NCBI GenBank assembly: GCA_902784065.1
Contig: CACZTJ010000007.1
Location: forward strand, 1 to 64,000
Length of the DNA: 64,000 nt
Direction of reading: 5' to 3'
Origin: an uncultured Prevotellaceae bacterium
GTDB lineage: Bacteria; Bacteroidota; Bacteroidia; Bacteroidales; Bacteroidaceae
This document shows, piece by piece, positions 8,529 to 18,226 of the stretch. Positions within the stretch are counted from its first letter, which is position 1. The number at the start of each line of letters is the position of its first letter. A program made the position numbers and the translations under genes. The notes beneath the pieces were generated by a model. It did not search any database. It saw nothing but the letters and a program-made list of their open reading frames with translations, and was not told the DNA's origin.

Positions 8529-10045
8529 CAGCCGAGTACTTCTATTGCACGTTTCATTCTGGCAATCGTCTCCTCTTTACCAAGGAAAGCTGAGATGTCA
8601 AACATGCCAGGGCCCTTACCCTCGCCTACAAGTGTCAATCGCCAGGCATTCATCACATTACCCAGTTTATACTCCTTCTTTTCCACCCAGGCATGCATGA
8701 TCTGCTCCTGATTCTCAAGCGAGAAGTCATCGATACCTTCCAACACGCCAATAAGTTCGTTCATCACCTGAGCCGAATCTTCTTTCCAACGCTTCTTGGC
8801 GGTCTTCTCATCATAGGCCGTAGGTGCCTCAAAGAAGAACGAGCAAAGAGGCCAGAGCTCTTTCACGAACGACACGCGATCCTTCATCATTGCTGTCACA
8901 GCTGTGACGCGCTCCAATGTTTCATCAGGGCAGTGCTCCTTCACGATGGGGAAGAACAGCTGGGCTATCTCCTCTACCGACTTCTTCAGGATATACTCGT
9001 GGTTGAACCAGATACCCTTATCGTAGGCAAACTTCGCACCAGCCTTTGAACATTTAGTGATATCAAACAGCGGCACCAACTCGTCGAGTGAGAAGAGTTC
9101 CTGTTCAGTACCAGGATTCCATCCCAGCAGAGCCAGGAAGTTGATCACAGCCTCAGGGAAATAGCCATCCTCACGATAGCCACGCGACACCTCACCACTC
9201 TTCGGATCATGCCACTCCAGTGGGAACACGGGGAATCCCAAACGATCACCATCGCGCTTAGAGAGCTTACCCTTACCATCAGGCTTCAACAGCAATGGCA
9301 GATGCGCAAACTGAGGCATGGTGTCCTCCCAGCCAAAAGCCTTATAGAGCAATACATGAAGCGGTGCACTGGGCAACCACTCCTCACCACGGATCACATG
9401 AGAGATCTCCATCAGATGATCATCCACAATATTGGCCAAGTGGTAGGTAGGCAACTGGTCAGCACTCTTATAGAGTACCTTGTCATCCAAAATATCGCTC
9501 TTCACACGCACCTCTCCACGAATCAGGTCGTTCACCAGCACCTCTTGTCCAGCTTCGATCTTGAAGCGTACCACATACTGCTTACCTTCGGCAATCATCT
9601 GCTCAACCTCCTCTTTCGGAAGGGTCAGTGAATTACGCATCTGACTACGGGTATGACAGTCGTACTGGAAATTCTGGATCTCCTGACGCTTGGCTTCCAA
9701 CTCCTCTGGTGTGTCAAAGGCGATATAGGCCTTATCTGCATCGAGCAACTGCTGCACATATTTCTTATAGATATCACGACGCTCACTCTGCCGATACGGA
9801 CCTTTGTCACCACCAAACGAGACACCTTCATCAAACTTGATACCTAACCATTTAAAAGACTCAATGATATACTCTTCAGCACCTGGTACGAAACGGTTTG
9901 AGTCGGTATCCTCAATACGGAATACCAAATCACCACCATGCTGCTTAGCAAACAGATAATTATACAAGGCGGTACGCACACCACCGATATGTAATGCTCC
10001 TGTTGGACTTGGAGCAAAACGCACTCTTACTCTTCTTTCTGACAT
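8528..10045 (-). CDS. gltX: Glutamyl-tRNA synthetase
   Basis: Class I aminoacyl-tRNA synthetase, 505 aa, charging tRNA-Glu (discriminating status unknown). The signature sequence [19 protein letters not shown] contains the HIGH-equivalent, and [18 protein letters not shown] carries the KMSKS-equivalent. A C-terminal anticodon-binding helical domain follows. It is the first gene of a gltX-waaA-phosphoesterase unit with a TACCTTTG box upstream. Confidence 0.97.
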   Translation of the reverse strand: MSERRVRVRFAPSPTGALHIGGVRTALYNYLFAKQHGGDLVFRIEDTDSNRFVPGAEEYIIESFKWLGIKFDEGVSFGGDKGPYRQSERRDIYKKYVQQLLDADKAYIAFDTPEELEAKRQEIQNFQYDCHTRSQMRNSLTLPKEEVEQMIAEGKQYVVRFKIEAGQEVLVNDLIRGEVRVKSDILDDKVLYKSADQLPTYHLANIVDDHLMEISHVIRGEEWLPSAPLHVLLYKAFGWEDTMPQFAHLPLLLKPDGKGKLSKRDGDRLGFPVFPLEWHDPKSGEVSRGYREDGYFPEAVINFLALLGWNPGTEQELFSLDELVPLFDITKCSKAGAKFAYDKGIWFNHEYILKKSVEEIAQLFFPIVKEHCPDETLERVTAVTAMMKDRVSFVKELWPLCSFFFEAPTAYDEKTAKKRWKEDSAQVMNELIGVLEGIDDFSLENQEQIMHAWVEKKEYKLGNVMNAWRLTLVGEGKGPGMFDISAFLGKEETIARMKRAIEVLG

Positions 10046-10065
10046 AAATTGCGTAATTTTGGATG

Positions 10066-10073
10066 CAAAGGTA
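10066..10073 (-). promoter_or_regulatory. -7 box of the gltX-waaA unit
   Basis: Reverse-strand TACCTTTG, 20 bases upstream of gltX. It is divergent from the pgpH promoter at 10118. Confidence 0.6.
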
Positions 10074-10117
10074 CAAAATAATTCTCAATTCTTAATTCTT
10101 AATTCTTATTTTATTTG

Positions 10118-10125
10118 TATCTTTG
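10118..10125 (+). promoter_or_regulatory. -7 box of pgpH
   Basis: TATCTTTG, 27 bases upstream of the ATG. It is preceded by three direct copies of AATTCTT (10082-10108), which may be incidental. Confidence 0.6.
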
Positions 10126-10152
10126 CCCCGAATATTGAAAAAATAGACAGAA

Positions 10153-12204
10153 ATGAGTAGTTTCAACATTAAAAATGACCTCTCTTGGCGTGATATTCTC
10201 ATCCGTTCGGCTCTGATCTTGGCTACAGCAGCCATCATCGTCTGGCTGATGCCGCGTAACTCCCAAGCCAGTTTCAAAATAGAACGAGGTAAGCCTTGGG
10301 TCTATAACGACCTGAGCGCCCCATTCGACTTCCCGATTTATAAGAGCGACGAGGCTGTCAAGGCAGAACGCGACAGTATGATGAAACATTACGAGCCCTA
10401 CTACATTTTTAATGAAGAAATCGTAGGCAAGCAGGTACGCCAGTTCTATAAAGATTATAATAAAGGTATCCCAGGGCTTCCCGATGACTACCTGAGCATC
10501 GTTGCCAATCGTTTGCGTGACCTTTATACCCAAGGTATCATGAACAGCTCGGAATACACTTTGCTGCATCAAGACACCTCCAAGGCCGTCAGAGTTATCA
10601 TTGGCAAGGATGTCACCAGTGTACCCATCACCAAGATCAACTCTGTGGTCTCTGCCTATGAGCAGATCTTCCAGGACGCGACTTTGGCAAGACATAAAGA
10701 GGTGCTTCAGAAGTGCAATCTCAACGACTATATCTCGCCCAACCTGATCTACGACAGATCCCGTAGCGAATCTGCTCTCAACGAGCTACATAACAGCATC
10801 CCACTAGCCAGTGGTATTGTGCAGCGAGGTCAGAAGATCATCGATCGTGGTGACATCGTGGATAAGAACACCTACAACATCCTCATGTCGTATAAGAAGG
10901 AGACAGAGCGACGTGAGGAAAACAAACAGGGTATCAGCCTGGTTATCCTTGGCCAGATTCTCTATGTGCTGATCATCATCACCTGCTTCACCATCTATAT
11001 CACGCTATTCAGGAAGGACTATTTCGAGAATGCCCGCTCTGTGCTGATGCTCTATTCTCTCATCCTGATCTTCATCGTGGCAGCATCACTCATGGTGAGC
11101 CATAGTGTGCTACACGTCTATCTCATCCCCTTTGCGATGGTACCCATCTTTGTCCGCGTGTTCATGGACTCCAGAACCGCCTTTATGGCTCACGTCTCGA
11201 TGATTTTGATCAGTGCCAGTATGCTGCAGCACCCTCTGGAGTTTGCGGCAGTAGAGATAGTAGCTGGTCTTGTAGCTATTTTCTCATTGAGAGAGCTGTC
11301 AAGTCGTTCCCAACTGTTCTGGACGGCAGTTCTTGTAACCCTTGCCTCAGGACTAACGAATCTTGCACTCGAATGGATTCGCAACGACAACCTCGCACGT
11401 CTCAGCCTTAGCGAGTACAACTATATTGCTATCAACGGCATGCTCCTCTTCTGTTCTTACCCCCTACTCTATCTGATCGAGAAGGCCTTCGGCTTCATTT
11501 CGAATATCACGCTGATTGAGTTGTCAGACATGAACAAAGCTCTGCTCCGCAAGATGAGCGAGGTGGCACCAGGTACTTTCCAGCATTCCATCCAAGTAGG
11601 AAACCTGGCCGCAGAGATAGCCAATAAGATCGATGCCAAAAGCCAGCTGGTAAGAACAGGCGCCCTCTATCACGATATCGGTAAGATGATGAACCCCATC
11701 TATTTCACAGAGAATCAGTCGGGTGTGAATCCTCATGAGAAGTTAGGTGCCATCGATAGTGCCCAGATGATTATCAGTCATGTGACGGAAGGCATCAAAC
11801 TGGCAGAGAAATATAATCTACCCACCATCATTAGGGAATTTATCGCCACCCATCACGGACAAGGCAAAGCCAAATATTTCTATGTGAAGTATAAGAATGA
11901 TCATCCCAACGACGAGGTTGACGATCTGCTCTTCACCTATCCTGGTCCTAACCCCTTCACTAAGGAGCAGGCCATCCTGATGATGGCAGATACGGTAGAA
12001 GCTGCCTCACGCTCGCTTCCTGACTACACGGAACAGAGCATCCGTGACCTCGTGAACAAACTCATCGATGCCCAGGTAGCAGAAGGCTATTTCAAGGAGT
12101 GTCCTATCACCTTCCGCGATATCGCTTATGCCAAAACGGTACTGATTGAGAAGCTGAAGACGATTTATCACACCCGTGTCAACTATCCCGAGCTGAAAAA
12201 ATAG
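10153..12204 (+). CDS. pgpH: Cyclic-di-AMP phosphodiesterase PgpH family (7TMR-HD)
   Basis: Membrane HD-domain hydrolase degrading c-di-AMP. The 683 aa comprise an N-terminal membrane segment, a periplasmic 7TMR-HDED domain, about seven membrane helices (roughly residues 265-450), and a cytoplasmic HD domain with FQHSIQVGNLAAEIAN, GALYHDIGKMMNP (HD pair), ATHHGQG and MADTVEAASRSL. This order is diagnostic for PgpH. The gene is followed by a strong terminator and has its own promoter, so it is monocistronic. Confidence 0.93.
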   Translation: MSSFNIKNDLSWRDILIRSALILATAAIIVWLMPRNSQASFKIERGKPWVYNDLSAPFDFPIYKSDEAVKAERDSMMKHYEPYYIFNEEIVGKQVRQFYKDYNKGIPGLPDDYLSIVANRLRDLYTQGIMNSSEYTLLHQDTSKAVRVIIGKDVTSVPITKINSVVSAYEQIFQDATLARHKEVLQKCNLNDYISPNLIYDRSRSESALNELHNSIPLASGIVQRGQKIIDRGDIVDKNTYNILMSYKKETERREENKQGISLVILGQILYVLIIITCFTIYITLFRKDYFENARSVLMLYSLILIFIVAASLMVSHSVLHVYLIPFAMVPIFVRVFMDSRTAFMAHVSMILISASMLQHPLEFAAVEIVAGLVAIFSLRELSSRSQLFWTAVLVTLASGLTNLALEWIRNDNLARLSLSEYNYIAINGMLLFCSYPLLYLIEKAFGFISNITLIELSDMNKALLRKMSEVAPGTFQHSIQVGNLAAEIANKIDAKSQLVRTGALYHDIGKMMNPIYFTENQSGVNPHEKLGAIDSAQMIISHVTEGIKLAEKYNLPTIIREFIATHHGQGKAKYFYVKYKNDHPNDEVDDLLFTYPGPNPFTKEQAILMMADTVEAASRSLPDYTEQSIRDLVNKLIDAQVAEGYFKECPITFRDIAYAKTVLIEKLKTIYHTRVNYPELKK

Positions 12205-12226
12205 CGGGATTTTGCACAACTACACA

Positions 12227-12266
12227 CCCGTTTGTGCAAGAAAACATTGCACAAACGGGCTTTTTT
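12227..12266 (+). terminator. Intrinsic terminator after pgpH
   Basis: Perfect 13-bp stem CCCGTTTGTGCAA / TTGCACAAACGGG with a 7-nt loop, followed by CTTTTTT. Confidence 0.9.
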
Positions 12267-12343
12267 GTGCAGGAAATTCCCTATTTTTGGTTAATAGTTG
12301 TTAACTTTGTGTGCGCAAACGGCAAACTTTCGAACAATCAGCA

Positions 12344-12351
12344 TACCTTTG
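12344..12351 (+). promoter_or_regulatory. -7 box of the FadL-like gene
   Basis: TACCTTTG followed by GCAG, 31 bases upstream of the ATG at 12382. Confidence 0.6.
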
Positions 12352-12381
12352 CAGCCGAATTTTTAAGAAGTTTTTAGGATT

Positions 12382-13950
12382 ATGAACAATTTAAAAGCAA
12401 TTCTAGCCAGCGTGATGCTGGCAGCAACCACCTCAGCAAACGCTGGCGGTATCTTAACCAATACCAACCAAAGCGTTGACTTCCTTAGGAATCCGGCTCG
12501 CGATGCAGCTATCAGCCTCGATGGTGTCTATTCAAACCCTGCAGGTGTAGCCTTCCTGCCCGAAGGATTCCATGTCGCATTCAACTGGCAGTACGCCCAC
12601 CAAACACGTACCATCACCAGCACCAATCCAGTCTTCGCGCTGGGTCGCAAGAACAACGATAACCCCACCAAGACTTTCGAGGGTGTGTCCGACGCACCTT
12701 TCATCCCCTCTCTTCAGGGTGCCTATAATAAAGGTAATTGGAGTGTGCAGTTCAATTTCTCCGTTCCTGGCGGTGGTGGTAGCTGCGAATTTTCCGATGG
12801 TCTGGGCTCTTTCGAGAGTGTAGTTGGCAATATTGCCCATCAGCTGAGAGGACTTGATCAGATCGCTACAGCATTAGGACAACCAACTCCTGGTGTCAGC
12901 GGCTACGATATGGACGGTTATATGCAGGGACGCCAGTATTACTTTGGCGTACAGCTTGGTGCTGCTTATAAGATTACACCCGACCTCTCCGTCTATGGTG
13001 GTCTGCGCTTCCTTTACGGAACAGCCACCTATAAGGCCAAGATCAGCAATATCATGGTAAAGACCGCAGGAGGTTATCAGGATTTCGGCAGCTTCCTCCA
13101 GTCGGCCACAGCAATGGTTGACGGCGGCATCACCAACGTCAACGACGGTCTTGCACTAGTGAATGCCGGTATCGCCCAGTATGAGGCAGCAGTCGCCACA
13201 GCCCTTCCCCAGTATCAGGAGCTCATTACGCAAAGGGCACAACTTGAGGGATCGCTCGCCACGCTTCAGGGCACCAACGCGAACCTTAACAGTCTGCAGA
13301 AATATTCCGAGGGCGTGAACCTGCTCTGTAACCAGTGGAGCGTAGGCATTGCACCTGTTATTGGCGTTGACTGGCGCGTAGGTCAGTTCAATTTCGCTGC
13401 CAAATACGAGTTCAAGACTCAGATCCGCATGGAGAACGAGTCCACTGTCAATAAGGCCAGCGAGATTCCTGCCGTAAATAAGTTCCGCGATGGTGAGAAG
13501 ATCAATGAGGATATGCCTGCACAACTCGCCTTTGGTGCCATGTGGAGCATTACAGACGATGTACGCGTGAACCTCGGCTACCACCATTTCTACGATAAGA
13601 ACGTGAAGTGGTACAACGACACACAGGAGTTGCTCGATGGTGGTACCAACGAGTATCTGGGAGGTGCAGAATGGGATGTCACCAAGAAGCTTACCATCTC
13701 TGCAGGTACCCAGATCACCCGCTATCAGCTCACCGATGCCTATATGAATGATATGTCGTTCGTCGTCAACAGCTACAGTGTGGGTTTCGGCTTCAACTAC
13801 AAAGTGTCTGATGTTGTAACGCTCAAGGCAGCTTACTTCCAGACCAACTACGACGACTACAAGCGCGTCACCTCTACCGAGCCCCTTATCAGCGACACCT
13901 TCACCCGCACCAACCGCGTGCTCGGTATCGGCTGCGAAATGAACTTCTAA
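12382..13950 (+). CDS. FadL/OmpP1-family outer-membrane transporter
   Basis: A predicted outer-membrane beta-barrel of 522 aa related to FadL/TodX/OmpP1, which move hydrophobic substrates such as long-chain fatty acids across the outer membrane. A signal peptide (MNNLKAILASVMLAATTSANA) precedes the plug-like region with the family motif SLDGVYSNPAGVAFLPEGF. Alternating amphipathic strands follow and the chain ends with an aromatic residue (GIGCEMNF), as expected for BAM substrates. A coiled-coil-like insert near residues 235-310 (ITQRAQLEGSLATLQGTN) is unusual and may be an extracellular or periplasmic loop. The substrate cannot be told from the sequence. Confidence 0.85.
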   Translation: MNNLKAILASVMLAATTSANAGGILTNTNQSVDFLRNPARDAAISLDGVYSNPAGVAFLPEGFHVAFNWQYAHQTRTITSTNPVFALGRKNNDNPTKTFEGVSDAPFIPSLQGAYNKGNWSVQFNFSVPGGGGSCEFSDGLGSFESVVGNIAHQLRGLDQIATALGQPTPGVSGYDMDGYMQGRQYYFGVQLGAAYKITPDLSVYGGLRFLYGTATYKAKISNIMVKTAGGYQDFGSFLQSATAMVDGGITNVNDGLALVNAGIAQYEAAVATALPQYQELITQRAQLEGSLATLQGTNANLNSLQKYSEGVNLLCNQWSVGIAPVIGVDWRVGQFNFAAKYEFKTQIRMENESTVNKASEIPAVNKFRDGEKINEDMPAQLAFGAMWSITDDVRVNLGYHHFYDKNVKWYNDTQELLDGGTNEYLGGAEWDVTKKLTISAGTQITRYQLTDAYMNDMSFVVNSYSVGFGFNYKVSDVVTLKAAYFQTNYDDYKRVTSTEPLISDTFTRTNRVLGIGCEMNF

Positions 13951-13972
13951 TAAGAGATATTGGTTTCACCAT

Positions 13973-14008
13973 AAGTGGCAGTTGTTCCGATAACTGCCAC
14001 TTTTTTTT
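13973..14008 (+). terminator. Intrinsic terminator after the FadL-like gene
   Basis: Perfect 11-bp stem AAGTGGCAGTT / AACTGCCACTT, 8-nt loop, run of T. Confidence 0.9.
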
Positions 14009-14038
14009 GTTACCTTTAAGTCTCGTAATTATCCAAAT

Positions 14039-14220
14039 CATGACAATTATGACAAATGACAGCACACTTCCGAGCACACATGTTCCGAAGAAAAAAATTA
14101 TAAAATAGTTCATATTATATAATATTATAAATAATAATATATAATATGGATTCATTCACGATATTTACCGATTTCTCTCCCATGCAAATCATGACACTGT
14201 CATTTGTCATGATTGTCATG
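14039..14220. repeat. Nested AT-rich inverted-repeat element (MITE-like)
   Basis: A 24-bp inverted repeat with one mismatch (14039-14062 and 14197-14220, CATGACAATTATGACAAATG...) encloses a second AT-rich palindrome (14111-14121 with 14138-14148, CATATTATATA/TATATAATATG). The right end also contains a local palindrome AATCATGACA / TGTCATGATT. No target duplication is seen at the edges and no convincing gene lies inside; the rest of 13951-14319 holds only the terminator above. Confidence 0.6.
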
Positions 14221-14319
14221 GTAGCTCACGAGTTTTTGCACCCTTTAAGGATAGAAATTTCTGCCTTTAATCCTAACAATTGCGCTAATCTGGAGAAAGT
14301 CAAAAATCAGCCCAAAATA

Positions 14320-14351
14320 TTTGGAACGTATTCAGATTTTTACTATCTTTG
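14320..14351 (+). promoter_or_regulatory. Promoter (TTTG ... TATCTTTG) of the FlgT-like gene
   Basis: TTTG at 14320-14323 and TATCTTTG at 14344-14351 are 20 bases apart, an excellent match to the Bacteroidota -33/-7 architecture. Confidence 0.75.
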
Positions 14352-14372
14352 CAGATGCGAAAAAAAAAGAAA

Positions 14373-15248
14373 ATGAAAATCAAATTCTTTCTCACCATCG
14401 CATTGGCATGTTTAATTAGTATAAATGTCAGTGCACAGGACAACGGACTGAACCCCGTTTACAAAGTACAATTAGGAGACATCACCTTCCAGAAAGGCGA
14501 GGCCAGCAAGAAGGTGACTGCGAGTAAAGTTCTTAGTGTGATGGCCGATGTGATAGAAGGCAGAGTCACTGACATCCACAATGAAGAATATATTCCACTG
14601 GCAGCAAACTGTGTCAAGGAAGGACTGACCCATGTCCGTCGTCTGCAGACCGTTGAAGCAGACGAGGTAGAGGACGCTAAGTTTTTGGTAACCGCTACGC
14701 TGACAGATATTGCAGCCTCTCGCAAAGTGAAGACCTACGACCGCAAGGACAGTAAGGGGCGTGAATATACTGAGGCTAAGACCTACTACGGTGCCATCGT
14801 GACTGTAGCCCTCAACTTCAAGAATCTGCAGTCAGGCGAGTTAACCACCAGCACCATTTCCGGGCGTTGTTCGGAATACTCTCTAGCAAAATCAGCTGAT
14901 GAAGCGATCCGCACTGCATTGGACGAACTGGCAGAGAACATCTATGAGTATTATAACGAGGTCTATCCAATCCGTGCAAACATCATTGAACGTGGCACAG
15001 AGAAGAAAGACAAGACCAAGGAACTCTATATTGACGTTGGTAGCAGATTTATAGGTGAAGATGTACATTTCGAAGTCTTTGTCGTAGGACAGGTTGCAGG
15101 TCGTGAGACGCGTAAGCAGATTGGTCGTATCCGCGTCCGTGAGACCTTAGGCGATGACATCTCGCTCTGCAAGGTTCAGAAGGGTGGTAAGGAGATAAAA
15201 GCCGCTTTCGACAAGGGGGATGCCATCATAGCCATCAGTACTGACTGA
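14373..15248 (+). CDS. Secreted protein with FlgT/CsgG-like features, function unknown
   Basis: About 291 aa with a signal peptide (MKIKFFLTIALACLISINVSA). The central part (residues about 80-180) resembles the CsgG/FlgT-type alpha/beta fold that builds periplasmic or outer-membrane accessory proteins, and the C-terminus (IGRIRVRETLGDDISLCKV) resembles the FlgT C-terminal domain. No flagellar genes are present, so the family likeness is structural only. An in-frame ATG at 14355 lies only 3 bases after the -7 box and would add six basic residues; 14373 was chosen because it leaves a short leader. The resemblance is by eye and the role unknown. Confidence 0.6.
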   Translation: MKIKFFLTIALACLISINVSAQDNGLNPVYKVQLGDITFQKGEASKKVTASKVLSVMADVIEGRVTDIHNEEYIPLAANCVKEGLTHVRRLQTVEADEVEDAKFLVTATLTDIAASRKVKTYDRKDSKGREYTEAKTYYGAIVTVALNFKNLQSGELTTSTISGRCSEYSLAKSADEAIRTALDELAENIYEYYNEVYPIRANIIERGTEKKDKTKELYIDVGSRFIGEDVHFEVFVVGQVAGRETRKQIGRIRVRETLGDDISLCKVQKGGKEIKAAFDKGDAIIAISTD

Positions 15249-15259
15249 TGATAGTCTGC

Positions 15260-17533
15260 TTACAACGGATCGATGTCGTAATAGATCTGAAGCGAGGCAT
15301 AGCGCTTGTCTTGGAGCATCTGCTGCTGGGCAAATGTTAGATATTTGCGCACATCCGACATGTTGAGACTGGGCTCCAGCTTCAACACAAGCTTACGGAT
15401 GGAGAGTGACTTGACCTTTGCCACAGCGGGTTTGTCAGGACCTAACACCCTACCACCAAACCATTGGCGCAGCTTGCTACCCATCTCTGTGGCAGCAGTA
15501 TCGACGACATTATCATAGCGGTGCTTCAGATAGACGTAGATCAGGCGATAATAGGGCGGATAGTGGAACTGCTGGCGCTCGGCAATCACAGACTTGTAGA
15601 AAGTCTGATAGTCGTTCCGGACAATCTGGTTGATGAGAGGAGTATCCGGACTCTTCGTCTGCAGGATTACAAGTCCCTGTTTTCCCTTACGACCTGCTCG
15701 TCCACTTACCTGCGACATCATCATAAAACCATGCTCGTATGCACGGAAATCAGGATAGTTCAAGATGGCGTCAGCATTCAGGATACCCACTACACTCACT
15801 TTGTCGAAGTCGAGTCCCTTTGAAATCATCTGAGTGCCAATCAACAGGTTCGTACGACCAGCAGAGAATTCGCTGATGATGCGTTCGTAAGCTTGCCGAC
15901 TACGGGTGGTGTCGAGATCCATACGGGAGATACGAGCCTCAGGAAAAATATCCTGCACTTCAGCTTCAATCTTTTCTGTGCCATAGCCCTTGGTGAACAA
16001 GTCTTTGGAGCCACAGGCAGGACACTCTGTGGGTACCTGATAGGTATAGCCACAATAATGACAAGTGAGCTGGTTCAGATTGCGATGGAAGGTGAGTGAG
16101 ACATCGCAATGCTGGCAATGGGGCACCCAACCACATTGTTTGCACTCGATCATGGGCGCATAACCTCGACGGTTCTGGAAGAGGATCACCTGCTCGCCCC
16201 GTTCCAAAGCCTCACGCGTCTTTGCCAGCAACAAAGGTGAGAAGGGACCTTTCATCATCTTTCGTCGTTGCAGGTCCTTGATGTCAACCACCTGTATCTC
16301 AGGGAGTTCGATTCCCTGATAACGTTTCTCAAGCGTCACCAAGCCATACTTACCCATCTTGGCATTGTGATATGTCTCCATTGAAGGGGTCGCTGTGCCC
16401 AACAAGGTCTTGGCACTAAATATCTGAGCCAGGATGATAGCCGTAGAACGGGCATGATAACGGGGCATGGGATCCTGCTGCTTATAGCTGGTCTCGTGCT
16501 CCTCATCGACAATCACCAAGCCTAGGTTCTGGAAAGGTAGCAACACGGCACTACGGGCACCAAGAATCACGTCGTAAGGATGACCTGAGAGTTGTTTCTG
16601 CCAGATCTCCACTCGCTCGGCATCGGAATACTTGCTATGATAGATACCCAAGCGATCGCCAAACACATGCTGCAGACGCTGCATGATCTGAACTGTCAGC
16701 GCAATCTCTGGCAACAGATAGAGCACCTGTTGCTTTTTCTCCAATGCCTGTTTGATGAGATGGATATAAATCTCCGTCTTTCCACTGGAGGTGACACCAT
16801 GCAACAGCGTGACGTTCTTCTTCATGAAAGAGAGGAGAATCTGATTATAGGCATCCTGCTGGACTTCGCTAAGGGGTTTGATCTTCTCCAGATGAGGTTC
16901 TCCCCCATGATTCAGTCGTCCTACCTCAAGCTCATAGGTTTCCAACAAGCCTCGTTTCACCAAGGCGTTTAAAGTCTGCAACGAAGCATGACCCGCATTC
17001 ATCAGCTCATCACGGGTGATCTCTACTGGTGCCTCCCGACAGGTCTGTCCCTCCAAGGTATCCCAATGCGACAATGCCAGATAATGAACGAAAGCCTCCT
17101 GCTGTTTACCTGCTCGTTGCAGCATATTAAGGGCGACGTGAAGCGCCTGCTCATGGCGGAATTTAGGGGTAAGACGGATATAAAGCTCCGTCTTCGGGCG
17201 ATAGCCGTCTTCTGCCTTCAAACCTGAAGGGAGCGCTGCCTTATAGACTTCTCCGATAGGAGACATATAATAATCGGAGATCCAATTCCAGAGCCTTAAC
17301 TGACTATCAAGTAAGATGGGCGAAACATCCAGCAACTGCAGAATGTCCTTCACTTCATAGTCAGAGGGTTTCCGATCATGGATCTCCGAGATGACCCCTA
17401 CATAGGTCTTGTTTCTTCCAAAAGGTACGAGTACACGAGCGCCTACCCTAACATGACCCTCCAATTGCGGAGGAACAGCATAGGTAAAAAGGCCGTCAAG
17501 CGGCAAGGGTAATATAACGTCCGTGTACCGCAC
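15260..17533 (-). CDS. priA: Primosomal protein N' (PriA replication-restart helicase)
   Basis: Superfamily 2 DNA helicase that reloads the replisome at stalled forks. The 757 aa show the N-terminal DNA-binding domain (YTDVILPLPLDGLFTYAVP), Walker A GVTSSGKTEIYIHLI, DEEH box, motif QNRRGYAPMIECKQCGW, and the zinc-binding cysteine cluster CKQCGWVPHCQHCDVSL and CHYCGYTY/CPACGS. Motif VI reads QVSGRAGRKGKQG. The start codon is GTG (17531-17533), which reproduces the family N-terminus. It converges on the preceding gene with a 12-base gap and is preceded closely by the barrel gene at 17542. Confidence 0.96.
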   Translation of the reverse strand: MRYTDVILPLPLDGLFTYAVPPQLEGHVRVGARVLVPFGRNKTYVGVISEIHDRKPSDYEVKDILQLLDVSPILLDSQLRLWNWISDYYMSPIGEVYKAALPSGLKAEDGYRPKTELYIRLTPKFRHEQALHVALNMLQRAGKQQEAFVHYLALSHWDTLEGQTCREAPVEITRDELMNAGHASLQTLNALVKRGLLETYELEVGRLNHGGEPHLEKIKPLSEVQQDAYNQILLSFMKKNVTLLHGVTSSGKTEIYIHLIKQALEKKQQVLYLLPEIALTVQIMQRLQHVFGDRLGIYHSKYSDAERVEIWQKQLSGHPYDVILGARSAVLLPFQNLGLVIVDEEHETSYKQQDPMPRYHARSTAIILAQIFSAKTLLGTATPSMETYHNAKMGKYGLVTLEKRYQGIELPEIQVVDIKDLQRRKMMKGPFSPLLLAKTREALERGEQVILFQNRRGYAPMIECKQCGWVPHCQHCDVSLTFHRNLNQLTCHYCGYTYQVPTECPACGSKDLFTKGYGTEKIEAEVQDIFPEARISRMDLDTTRSRQAYERIISEFSAGRTNLLIGTQMISKGLDFDKVSVVGILNADAILNYPDFRAYEHGFMMMSQVSGRAGRKGKQGLVILQTKSPDTPLINQIVRNDYQTFYKSVIAERQQFHYPPYYRLIYVYLKHRYDNVVDTAATEMGSKLRQWFGGRVLGPDKPAVAKVKSLSIRKLVLKLEPSLNMSDVRKYLTFAQQQMLQDKRYASLQIYYDIDPL

Positions 17534-17541
17534 GGATGTTC

Positions 17542-18150
17542 TTAGAAGTAATAAGCGACAGCAATCTGCCAGGCGTTCATTTTACCGTTTTCCTTGATAG
17601 CATTTACAGCACCTGGTAAGAACTCATCAAGTTCACCAGTCTTGCCAAGACCGAAGTTATAATTGGCAGATATCTGCAGATGGCGGAGCAACATCAGACC
17701 TAAACCTACATTGGCGCTGATGTTTGAACTCTTGAATGTCCAATTGCCTACGTCTGTCTTAATATCCTTGTCACCGACATTAAATCCGAACTGAGGACCA
17801 GCGAAGAAATAGATGCTGGCAGTGCTTCCCAGACCAATGCCATAACGGATATTAATGGGAATCTGGATAGACTGCTGTTTGATACTGGTATCATCAACCT
17901 CTGCCTTACGCTGATCATAGAGGGCTGAAGCATCAAAACCAAGACCTACAATAGGAAGTGTGAACTTGAATGTCGGACCGATGAAGAAACCTGCCTGATT
18001 AGACTTGTCGATAGCTTTCGCATCAAGACTCATGCTTGTCAGGTTCAAACCACCCTTCACACCGAATTTAACCTCTGCCTTAGCAGGAACAGCTGTCATC
18101 AAGGCAGCGAAAAGTACTACTACAGTTAAAAACTTTTTCATTTTTCTCAT
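17542..18150 (-). CDS. Outer-membrane beta-barrel protein (PorT-like family)
   Basis: A 202-residue predicted eight-stranded barrel. A signal peptide (KKFLTVVVLFAALMTAVPAKA) leads into FGVKGGLNLTSMSL, the typical opening of the Bacteroidota 'outer membrane protein beta-barrel' family, and the chain ends in the aromatic VAYYF, a barrel-insertion signal. PorT itself assists type IX secretion, and the T9SS operon starts just upstream on the same strand, but this family is large and a PorT role is only a suggestion. It has its own TATCTTTG box (18174-18181) and may read into priA. Confidence 0.8.
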   Translation of the reverse strand: MRKMKKFLTVVVLFAALMTAVPAKAEVKFGVKGGLNLTSMSLDAKAIDKSNQAGFFIGPTFKFTLPIVGLGFDASALYDQRKAEVDDTSIKQQSIQIPINIRYGIGLGSTASIYFFAGPQFGFNVGDKDIKTDVGNWTFKSSNISANVGLGLMLLRHLQISANYNFGLGKTGELDEFLPGAVNAIKENGKMNAWQIAVAYYF

Positions 18151-18173
18151 TTGTTAAGTTAAAAACATCGGTG

Positions 18174-18181
18174 CAAAGATA
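18174..18181 (-). promoter_or_regulatory. -7 box of the barrel gene
   Basis: Reverse-strand TATCTTTG, 23 bases upstream of the start at 18150. Confidence 0.6.
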
Positions 18182-18226
18182 CGAAAAAACTCGGAATATG
18201 TATCGTTTCTCCTAACTTTTAACACA

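Noticed and set aside
13901..14376. Two short frames around the AT-rich palindrome
   Set aside because: They follow the palindrome's composition, cross the terminator or the promoter of known genes, and lack any protein-like pattern.
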